From JAWKTT01 sp041398965 (GTDB taxonomy: Bacteria; Planctomycetota; Planctomycetia; Planctomycetales; Planctomycetaceae), in NCBI GenBank assembly GCA_041398965.1, contig JAWKTT010000024.1, positions 1-64,000 of the forward strand: a DNA stretch of 64,000 bases, in the 5' to 3' direction. The notes below the pieces were generated by a model that ran no database searches, had not been told where the DNA came from, and saw only the letters and a program-made list of their open reading frames with translations. This document shows positions 55,883 through 63,429 of this stretch, piece after piece (position 1 is the first letter of the stretch; the number at the start of each line of letters is the position of its first letter). The position numbers were made by a program, and so were the translations under genes.

Positions 55883-57226
55883 TCAGAGTCCGTTCCCTTT
55901 TTTTGAACTCCCTCGAGTCACTCGTGAACGGATCACCGAGAGCGTGGCATGAGCCAGCATGGATAACGTGATGTGACGGTGCCAACCGATCCAGGAGCGA
56001 ACCTCGTATTCATCCAGACCGGTTTCTTGTGTTGCCTGTTCGAAACATTCTTCGATCGCCCAGCGACTCCCGGCGATACGAACAATCGTTTGCAACGTTG
56101 TCCGTTTAGGAGCATTCGTGAAGAAGTCAGCAATATCATCGGGATCGGTCAATGAGCGGCGAACCAGAAACCCCCGGGTGAAGTTTTCGTCGTCGGGACT
56201 CGGCCACGAGACATAAGCCCAGCCGTAAAGACGTTCACCTTTCTGACCAGGACCACACGAAAGCCGACGCCATTGCTTCTTTGAGAACTGCTGCACATGC
56301 TCGCTGACACGACAACGCAGTCCGTTCAAAAACAGATGAGCTTGAGATGAGATCGCAACCACATACCCCAAGCGGTGTTCTTCACAAAAACGGCGGAATT
56401 GTTCGAATGGAACGCCGAAAGATCAATAAATTTCCGTTTACATACTAGCGTTAATTAAACACTCATTGACCAAAACGAAAAAGTCGGAACCGTAGACTTC
56501 GTTAGCAGTGACCCACTTCGCCCTCACGCCAGCAGCAAGTGTTCGCTGCAACATTTCGCGAGCCAGTTCTGGCTTTGTGGAGAACGTGACTGACTCCGGA
56601 ACTTTCGCTGCATCCCGCCGGATTCGATCCTCAGCCCACTCCTTCGGGAGGTCCAGTGAACGATCAATCAACGCATGCCCAGCATCGCTACGATAAGCCA
56701 GGAACACACCGATCTGAGAGTTTTCGATTCGACCCGCTGTTCCTGAATACTGTCTTTTCACCCCGACTGACTTAGTCCCCTTCTCCAGAAAACCAGTCTC
56801 GTCAATGATGAGAATCTCATCTTTTGATCCGAGATGCTCCATGACGTATTGTTGGAGATCATCGCGGACTTCATCCGCGTTCCAGCTGGACCGAGCAATG
56901 ACGTGTTGAAGATTCGTTGGCGTCTGCTCGCCAAGTTCTTCCGCGAGTTGCCAACCATTCTTGCGTTCAATCCGACTGATCACACGTCGCAGGTAACGTG
57001 CGGAATGAGCACGCAAAACTTTCCGCAAAAAACGTGGTCCAATCCTCGCTGCCGCAGCATCCACCTCTTCAATCCACTTGTTGACTTCCCATTCCGTCGG
57101 CAGTTGATGCAGGACCTTCCTTCCGATGGCGTGGCCCTTCACAGCGAGTCGCTGGCACTGGCAATCGAGCTTCTCCAACAGGGCTTCAATTTGAACGTCT
57201 GACTCGCCGCAGCCCAAGAAATACAT
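55883..57226 (-). pseudogene. IS701-family transposase interrupted by a 51-bp insertion
   Basis: Two frames in register make one DDE transposase. The N-terminal part shows RIERKNGWQLAEELGEQTP, IIDETGFLEKGTKSVGVKRQ and SGTAGRIENSQIGVFLAYRS (first catalytic Asp) and VTANEVYGSD (second). The C-terminal part shows EQFRRFCEEHRLGYVVAIS, WRRLSCGPGQKGERLYGWA and AGSRWAIEECFEQATQETGLDEYEVRSW (Glu). Between them an in-frame AT-rich insertion contains TAA and TGA stops. The first 45 residues do not look like the family, suggesting a chimeric or wrong start. Confidence 0.82.
56421..56471. other. 51-bp AT-rich insertion in the IS701-type transposase
   Basis: Its outer sequences read inwards as GATCAATAAAT (plus strand) and GGTCAATGAGT (minus strand), 8 of 11 positions alike, so it has short imperfect inverted ends. 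Its length of 17 codons keeps the frame but brings in two stops. It is far richer in A+T than its surroundings. Confidence 0.5.
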
Positions 57227-57241
57227 GGACTTTCGGGTGCG

Positions 57242-57263
57242 GCGGAGTTTATGACGCTACGGC
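57242..57263 (-). repeat. right-type terminal repeat of the integrase-type IS
   Basis: GGCGGAGTTTATGACGCTAC plus GG matches the right terminal repeat at 37664-37686, with small differences. It lies 78 bases before the toxin-antitoxin start. Confidence 0.65.
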
Positions 57264-57341
57264 CTACGACACTGAGTCTGGACTGTGAAAACGGCTCGAT
57301 ATTCTATCGCCTGTGGAAGGACTCTGTGTTAGAATTCGCTC

Positions 57342-57611
57342 ATGGAAACAGTTACCTGCAACGTCCGTGATCTTGGAAGCAATGAGCGCACCGCTGTCGA
57401 ACAGCTGGTGGGTCACGCGCTGCGCGAGAACGAACAGTTGATCATCCAGGTGGTCAGCATGGACCTGCAGGGACGTCAGCAGGACGATCCCCGTCCGGTG
57501 CAGACGCTTGACAATTGGGCAGGAATTTATGAAGGTCTGACTGACGAGCAGATTGACGAAATTGACAAAGTCATTAATACTCGTGCTTACTTGACACGAA
57601 ACCTGCCGTAA
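57342..57611 (+). CDS. antitoxin-like partner of VapC
   Basis: An 89-residue protein ending 3 bases before the PIN-domain toxin gene, the standard spacing of a toxin-antitoxin operon. The N-terminal half is beta/alpha (VEQLVGHALRENEQLIIQVVSMD) and the C-terminal part (GIYEGLTDEQIDEIDKVINTRAYLTR) is a typical toxin-wrapping helix segment. It does not show an AbrB or RHH DNA-binding motif clearly, so its DNA-binding class is open. Position is the main evidence for its role. Confidence 0.75.
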   Translation: METVTCNVRDLGSNERTAVEQLVGHALRENEQLIIQVVSMDLQGRQQDDPRPVQTLDNWAGIYEGLTDEQIDEIDKVINTRAYLTRNLP

Positions 57612-57614
57612 CTC

Positions 57615-58025
57615 ATGGACGAGACTCTGCTCGATACCGATATCCTGTCCGAGGTGCTCAAGCGCCGGAACCCGCGAGTGTTGGCGAACACTCAGCAGTA
57701 TCTCCAGCAATACGGCAGGCTCAGCTTCTCAGCGATATCTTTCTACGAAGTATTGCAAGGATTGTTGTCCACGGGAGCGACGACGCAGTTGACAACTTTT
57801 CTGCGAGTAGCCAATACGAGCGAAGTTGTCCCAGTCTCGCTGAATGTCTTGCGAGGTGCGGCGGATTTGTGGGCAGAAGGTCAACGTGGCGGCTTTCCTT
57901 GCGCGGACGCCGACTTACCCATTGCTGCCACAGCTCTGGAATCGCGACGTGTGCTCGCCACGGGGAATACGTCTCACTTCAGTTGGATTCCTGGTCTCAC
58001 GATTGCCGACTGGCGAGCGTTATAG
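57615..58025 (+). CDS. PIN-domain ribonuclease toxin, VapC family
   Basis: A 136-residue PIN protein. The acidic metal-site residues are visible: LLDTDILSEVL (Asp near residues 7-9), FSAISFYEVLQGL (Glu), and PCADADLPIAATAL with the later Asp, followed by VLATGNTSHFSWIPGL. VapC toxins cut tRNA or rRNA unless bound by the antitoxin, which is encoded immediately upstream. The gene ends 7 bases before a transposon-like terminal repeat (58033). Such modules often sit in mobile or decayed regions, as here. Confidence 0.9.
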   Translation: MDETLLDTDILSEVLKRRNPRVLANTQQYLQQYGRLSFSAISFYEVLQGLLSTGATTQLTTFLRVANTSEVVPVSLNVLRGAADLWAEGQRGGFPCADADLPIAATALESRRVLATGNTSHFSWIPGLTIADWRAL

Positions 58026-58032
58026 GCTAGTC

Positions 58033-58054
58033 GTGTCAAAGAACTCCGCCGAAC
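58033..58054 (+). repeat. left-type terminal repeat of the integrase-type IS
   Basis: GTGTCAAAGAACTCCGCCGA plus AC matches the left terminal repeat at 36282-36306 and, in reverse, the right-hand end at 38750-38767. No transposase follows, so it is an orphan end. Confidence 0.65.
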
Positions 58055-58276
58055 TCCAATTGCCGAAAATCTACCGTGCTGTTTTCGGCGACGCGAAAAT
58101 TCGCTAAAATAAGCCTGCCATAGGGCTCAACGTTCACCTGCTGGGAGCGTGCCGATGTTTGATTGGCCAGTCACCGACTGGGTGAAGCAGACTTGCAAAC
58201 TCGCCGCGCCGCTCAACAGAGAGATGAGAGCACATCACAACCAACATGAAACCTTCTGAACTGAGGTTAGAAAACG

Positions 58277-59341
58277 ATGAAGACTCGATTCACATCCAAC
58301 TTGCTCATCGCGTTGGCGATGGTGCTGTGCGCCTCGCCTTGCTTTGCGGCGGACATTCCCGATCCTGATGGCAAGCCGGCCGACATGAGCAAGCCCGTCA
58401 AGGTGTATCTCCTGATGGGACAGTCCAACATGTTGGAGATGGGAAAGGTCGCCGGCGACAAAGAGGGGGCCCTCGAGTACGCCGTCAAGCAAGGACTCTA
58501 TCCGTACCTCGTTGATAGTGACGGCAACTGGACTGTGCGGCAGGACGTCCGCAATGTGGCTGTCATGGGGAGTGGCGGACCGGGGAAGACGCAGGTCAGG
58601 AAGAATGACTGGCTCAAGGTGGCTGGCGGCAAGATCGGCGTTGAGATTGGCATTGGCAGCCATATGGGCGAAGCTCACACGGAGCCGGTGCTGATTCTGA
58701 AGAGCGCAATTGGCAACCGTTCGTTGGGTTGGGACCTGCTGCCGCCCGGCTCACCTTCGTACGAGTTCACCGACCCCAAGGATGGAAAGACCTACATTTA
58801 CGCTGGATACGGACAAAGCCCTCTGCGTTGGGAGAAAGGGACCGAGCCCGAGCCGATTAGCTGGAAGGCTGGTCTTCAGTACGACGGCGATATCGCGAGG
58901 GCGAAGGAAGTGCTCAGCAATCTGGGAACATACTACCCTGGTACAACCGAATTCGAGGTCGCCGGCTTCTTCTTCTGGCAAGGCGACAAGGACCGCTACA
59001 ACGCGGGCCACTCGCAAAAGTATGAGCAGAACCTCGCCAATCTGATCCGGCAACTCCGCAAGGAGTTCAACGCACCGAACGCAAAGTTCGTCTGTGCGAC
59101 CCTTGGTCAGACAGACAAGGACAACGCCAGCGGGACCGAGAAGGACATCATCGAGGGACAGTTCGCCGTTAGCGACCCGGACAAGTACCCTGAGTTCAAG
59201 GGGAACGTCGCCACGGTTTACACGCATCCTCTCTCCAAAGGGGGCGCTTCGAACAGCCACTATGGGGGCAACGCCGAGACCTACATGAATGTCGGTGAAG
59301 CAATGGGCCAGGCGATGGTTGAATTGTTGAAGAACGAGTAA
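58277..59341 (+). CDS. secreted sialate O-acetylesterase-like SGNH esterase
   Basis: A 354-residue exported enzyme with a signal peptide (MKTRFTSNLLIALAMVLCAS). The SGNH/SASA fold has the nucleophile Ser50 in GQSNM, the block with GVEIGIGSHMGE, the FFFWQGDKDRYNAG segment and the catalytic His near the end in NSHYGGNAETYMN. It probably removes acetyl groups from extracellular polysaccharide or glycan sugars. A GAGG site lies before ATG 58277. Two further carbohydrate-active proteins follow on the same strand, the last being a second esterase of the same type, so this is a small secreted-enzyme cluster. Confidence 0.9.
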   Translation: MKTRFTSNLLIALAMVLCASPCFAADIPDPDGKPADMSKPVKVYLLMGQSNMLEMGKVAGDKEGALEYAVKQGLYPYLVDSDGNWTVRQDVRNVAVMGSGGPGKTQVRKNDWLKVAGGKIGVEIGIGSHMGEAHTEPVLILKSAIGNRSLGWDLLPPGSPSYEFTDPKDGKTYIYAGYGQSPLRWEKGTEPEPISWKAGLQYDGDIARAKEVLSNLGTYYPGTTEFEVAGFFFWQGDKDRYNAGHSQKYEQNLANLIRQLRKEFNAPNAKFVCATLGQTDKDNASGTEKDIIEGQFAVSDPDKYPEFKGNVATVYTHPLSKGGASNSHYGGNAETYMNVGEAMGQAMVELLKNE

Positions 59342-59372
59342 ATTCCGTTCTTAGACCGACAAGGCAATGCCT

Positions 59373-59445
59373 GTCGTAGCTTGACTCTTCGAGTTGAGCA
59401 TTCCGCCAGGGTTTCTGCCCGACTCGGAGAGTCGGGCTACGACAT
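59373..59445. repeat. inverted pair of REP-like hairpins
   Basis: The right unit (59417-59437) is a perfect 9-bp stem GCCCGACTC / GAGTCGGGC with a GGA loop. The left unit (59379-59399, GCTTGACTC / GAGTTGAGC) is a diverged copy in the opposite orientation: both can be read outwards from GTCGTAGC. Such GTAGCCCGACTC elements are common between genes in Planctomycetes. Placed just after the esterase, they may also end its transcription. Confidence 0.7.
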
Positions 59446-59535
59446 TGGTTTGCGAGCCGTCGGACGTTGTCCGGAGGGCCCCATTAAGCACTGCTTCCCC
59501 GTTCCAGCAACAGATCGCCAGGATATCAGGACTCT

Positions 59536-62040
59536 ATGAAAACCATTTCGACGACGACACGTATTGCCGCACTGATCGCACTGGCGATGGGGTTCCTCAC
59601 CGTGTCAGGACAGGAGGCGGTGTCGGAAACACCGCTGACCGCAGCTGGTCAGAAACTTGAGGCACGATATGCGGGCCAACTCGAGAAGCTGCGTGCCGAG
59701 CTCACCACGAAAATTCCTGAGAGTAATCAGGCGAAGGATGATGTGCTGAAGAAGTTCCTGGACAGCAAGTTGCTCGACGCCAAGTTCGCGGAGTTCGTCG
59801 TCCTGCTTGAAGCGACACCCGCTGGGTTGGCGGAGTTCGCCCAGCAGGGAGCAGCGCAGGCCGCACTGGTTGATCGATTGCTGGCCGAGGCCGACCTTAT
59901 GCAGCAGATGCTGGTGGCGGATGGAGCGAACGCGAAGCAACAGGGAAAGTCAATTGGTCCGGCACAATACGGCCCCGCCATGCAGATCTACACCGACATT
60001 CAGCAGGCCAGCAAGAAGGCTGCTGACGGTGTGCTGCAGCGACTGGCGCTCGCCATTGCTCTGGAACACGCAGTCCCTATTGAACAGGCGAACCCCAAGG
60101 CTCAGACCGCAGCACCTGTCACAATTGACCCGGTGCATCGGTACCTGCACTACGAGAAGGCCTATCTGGCGGGTGAACTCGATCCGGCATTCGAGTTGCT
60201 GAGCACTTGGGAGCTGCGCATGGTTGTGGACGGAGACGAGCCAGACGAAACCCTCGCCTGGGGACGCGAGATGCTTCGCAACTACCGGCCCGACCACATT
60301 TACAACCCGAATTATGGCTGGCGCTACGTAAGCATCGTCGGTTCCGATGTGAAGTACGGGTCGCAGGACGTCAAGTACGACCGACCTGAGTTACAGAACT
60401 ACCAGAACATCCTCATGAATGGCGGCGTGTGTGGCCGACGTGCGTTCTTTGGGCGATTTATTCTGCGTGCGTTTGGGATCCCGACGACGGCTCGCCCCAG
60501 TCGCGGTCATGCCGCGCTGGTGCATTGGACACCGCAGGGATGGGTCGTCAATCTCGGCGGAGGCTGGGGCTGCGGCTGGACGAGTACGCGATATCACAAG
60601 GATGTCGACTTCTTGGCAAGTGCACAGGCACGAAGCAATCAGGAGGCATTCCTCAAGGTCAAGCGGGCCCAGTGGGCTGGCGACGTTCTTGGAGAAAAAC
60701 GGGCCTACGGCGAAGCGGATAGCGGTCACGCCTTCTGGAACGGCGTCGCACTACGCTCGCAGCGGACGATCATCGACGAGGCAAAAGTCGTCACGCTCGA
60801 CGCACTCGGTGAAGACCTCGGCGAAGCCAACGAGCCCACTGTCGCCGAGAAAGTCATAGCCTCGCCGGTCACCCCCGAAGACAAGAGGATCACCTATAGC
60901 AAAGACGGCGTGATCACGATCCCAGCCGCGGCATACAGCAAACCGACTGGCAACACGCGGGATGTCATCGCGATGAAGAGTTTCGGTGGCGGTCTGCAGA
61001 TCGTGCTTCCGCGATTCTTCCCGCAAGGGCAAACGATCATGCGTGGAGGAACGTGGAAGAACGACGCCAACACATGCACCTCGGGGACCCGAATGCTCAG
61101 CGGCGGCTATGGCAAGTACGAGAACTGGGGCATCAGGGTCGCAGTATCGCATGTCGGCGGCCCTGCACCGAGTGAACGGTCACTCGACCTGGGTGACGGC
61201 GTGACGATGGAACTGGTCTACATCAAGCCTGGGTCGTTCGTGATGGGTGGCACAAGCACGACTGATGGGAAGTTCGAGTGTGTGGAGCTGCCGAAACACC
61301 CAGTCACGCTCACCAAGGGCTTTTATCTGGGTAAGTTTGAAGTAACGCAGGAGCAGTACCAGGCCCTCATGGGGGCGAACCCCAGTCGATCGACCAAGGC
61401 CCCCGACTGCCCGGTCGACAACGTCGGCGTGGATGACGCGCTGACATTCTGCGGGAAGCTCGCCGAACAGACTGGGCTCGATGTACGTCTGCCGACCGAG
61501 GCCGAATGGGAGTATGCCAGTCGCGCGGGCCGCGACACCCAATGGTTCTTTGGTGACGATGCGGCGCAGCTCGGCGAGTATGCCTGGTTCAAGGACAATG
61601 CAAGTGGCAAGTCGCATCCCGTCGGCCAGAAGAAGCCCAATGCTTGGGGGCTGTATGATATTTACGGCAACGTCTGCGAGCGCATCTCGGATACCTATGC
61701 ACGGAATTACTACTCGATCAGTCCCACGGAAGATCCGGCTGGCCCCAGCCAGGGGACGAGTTCGCGATTCGAGTATAAGGTAAATGTCCCGCATTCGGGC
61801 AAGTACTTGTTGGCTGCACGGGTGGTCACAGCCAATTATGATCAGAGACTGAATGTGTCGGCGAATAACACGGCGTCCGAGATCGTGATGGAGATGCCCT
61901 TCACCGTTGGAAGCTGGCAAGACTCCCAGCCGATCGTGCTCACTCTCAAAGACGGTGAGAACACGCTCCGATTCTGGCGCGATCAACCGCCGCAATACGG
62001 GCTGACCATCAAAGAGTTCACGCTCACTCCAGTCAAGTAA
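59536..62040 (+). CDS. transglutaminase-like protein with permuted FGE insertion
   Basis: An 834-residue exported protein with a signal-like N-terminus (residues 1-25). Residues 215-385 are transglutaminase-like, with Cys299 (NGGVCGRRAFFGRF), His325 (SRGHAALVHW) and VNLGGGW where the third catalytic residue is expected. Residues 482-495 (FGGGLQIVLPRF) start a C-terminal beta-sandwich that resumes only at 744 (FEYKVNVPHSGKYLLAARVV) and ends LTIKEFTLTPVK. Between them lies an FGE-sulfatase domain in reversed order: its usual end (MRGGTWKNDANTC ... NWGIRVAVS, 502-540) comes before its usual start (MELVYIKPGSFVMGG ... LPTEAEWEYASRAG ... ENVCER-like GNVCER, 558-743). The active function is uncertain. 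Confidence 0.82.
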   Translation: MKTISTTTRIAALIALAMGFLTVSGQEAVSETPLTAAGQKLEARYAGQLEKLRAELTTKIPESNQAKDDVLKKFLDSKLLDAKFAEFVVLLEATPAGLAEFAQQGAAQAALVDRLLAEADLMQQMLVADGANAKQQGKSIGPAQYGPAMQIYTDIQQASKKAADGVLQRLALAIALEHAVPIEQANPKAQTAAPVTIDPVHRYLHYEKAYLAGELDPAFELLSTWELRMVVDGDEPDETLAWGREMLRNYRPDHIYNPNYGWRYVSIVGSDVKYGSQDVKYDRPELQNYQNILMNGGVCGRRAFFGRFILRAFGIPTTARPSRGHAALVHWTPQGWVVNLGGGWGCGWTSTRYHKDVDFLASAQARSNQEAFLKVKRAQWAGDVLGEKRAYGEADSGHAFWNGVALRSQRTIIDEAKVVTLDALGEDLGEANEPTVAEKVIASPVTPEDKRITYSKDGVITIPAAAYSKPTGNTRDVIAMKSFGGGLQIVLPRFFPQGQTIMRGGTWKNDANTCTSGTRMLSGGYGKYENWGIRVAVSHVGGPAPSERSLDLGDGVTMELVYIKPGSFVMGGTSTTDGKFECVELPKHPVTLTKGFYLGKFEVTQEQYQALMGANPSRSTKAPDCPVDNVGVDDALTFCGKLAEQTGLDVRLPTEAEWEYASRAGRDTQWFFGDDAAQLGEYAWFKDNASGKSHPVGQKKPNAWGLYDIYGNVCERISDTYARNYYSISPTEDPAGPSQGTSSRFEYKVNVPHSGKYLLAARVVTANYDQRLNVSANNTASEIVMEMPFTVGSWQDSQPIVLTLKDGENTLRFWRDQPPQYGLTIKEFTLTPVK

Positions 62041-62121
62041 TGCACGATCTGCGGCACGTGGGTCAGTCGGCTGTTCGTGCCCGTTATTGCGGCAGAAGCA
62101 AAACAAATGACAGGGATCACA

Positions 62122-63429
62122 ATGAAAACAGCATCCGCTTTCACAATGGCACTGCTGGTGAGTGTCGCAGGACTCGCCGCAGACGTCCCTGCCCGACTAC
62201 CGGCCCCGGACGGCAAGCCAGGCAGCGTCTCAAAGCCGGTGAAGGTGTACATCCTTGCCGGGCAGTCCAACATGGTCGGCATGGGTGACCTTCAAGGGGC
62301 AAAGAATTTCTACGATGGAGTCTACCTGAGTTCCGATGCTTCTGTTCCCGATCAGTCGTTTCAGATTTATCAGATCGGAAATTTCAAAACCTCGCCGCTG
62401 ACAATTTTCGGGTCCGATGGAACGCCGACTGACAGGCCCGTTGCGGTGGGGCAATTTGAAGTCCCTCAGCAGGGCGTCTATCAACTTCACTGCGGATTTG
62501 AGGAGAGTTCGTTCTGCCGATTAGAACTCGACGGCAATGAAGTCTACCGGCGCGATGCCGGAGGCAAGCCGATCATGCAAGACGTCACGCTCAAACCTGG
62601 CAAACGATACGCGTTCAAGATTTCCCAATTCAAAGGTGAACCACCGCGATTCTGGATGCAGAAAAACCACCTGCTGGGCAACGGCGACCTCCAAGCGGTC
62701 GCAAAGCGAGATGGAAAATTCCCGTGGCTGGTTGATGATCAGGGCAACTGGACCGTGAGGAATGATGTCTACTTTCAGGAAGCGCGGCTCGCAGAAGGCG
62801 GAGCCGGGTCGCCGCTGAGCGCCACGTCTAACGGGAAGTCCATCGGGCCGGAACTTGGCTTTGGTTATGTTCTGGGGACGTTTCACGAAGAGCACGTGCT
62901 GTTGATCAAGACGGCACAGGGCAATCGCTCGCTCGGGTTCGATTTCCGTCCGCCATCGAGCGGTCGAACCGACCCGAGCAACCAGTTCGAATCCGCCGAG
63001 TACAGGATGATGGTCGATGGTGTGCGAAAGACGCTCGATAACATCGGCAAAGTCGTTCCCGGGTATCAGGGACAGGGCTACGAGATCGCCGGCTTCGTCT
63101 GGTTTCAGGGACACAAAGACAGCTTTTCCGAGACATTGATCGACGAGTATGAACAGCATCTGGTGAACCTGATCAACGACATTCGACGGGATTTTGACAG
63201 GCCGAAGCTGCCCGCCGTCGTTGCCACCGTAGGGTTTGGCGGTCGCAACATGCAGGAGAAATTCCTGCGAATTCACAAGGCCCAGATGGCCGTCGGCGAT
63301 GCGAAGCTGCATCCGGAATACGCGGGCAATGTGGCCTCGATCGATACCCGCGACTTCTGGCGCGAAGTTGATGAGTCACCGACCAGCCAGGACTATCACT
63401 ACAATCGCAACGCTGAGACTTCATGCTGA
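62122..63429 (+). pseudogene. second SASA-like esterase with insert and C-terminal frameshift
   Basis: About 435 residues from ATG 62122 (MKTASAFTMALLVSVAGLAA signal peptide). Ser49 lies in GQSNM. Straight after it, residues about 55-190 form a PA14-like beta-sandwich (VYQLHCGFEESSFCRLELDGNEVYR), bounded on both sides by GDLQ. Then the SGNH fold resumes (FPWLVDDQGNWTVRNDVYFQEA, IGPELGFGYVLG, FVWFQGHKDSF) up to the His region YHYNRNAET. There the frame shifts: ACTTCATG reads T-S-C-stop, while the next frame continues MLIGDALGRAMVEL, as in the first esterase. One missing base explains it. The catalytic His is kept, so some activity may survive. Confidence 0.8.

Larger units (their letters stand above)
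55706..57263 (-). mobile_element. IS701-type element, decayed
   Basis: It carries an IS701-family transposase frame on the minus strand. The exact ends are not fixed: the left side begins soon after the ankyrin gene (near TACTACAGTTGGACATTACAG), and the right side finishes in a terminal repeat (57242-57263) that belongs to the integrase-type IS seen at 36282, not to IS701. So this may be a composite scar of two elements. Confidence 0.6.

Noticed and set aside
58155..58259. 34-codon ORF upstream of the esterase
   Set aside because: No family, no clear ribosome site, and too short to support.
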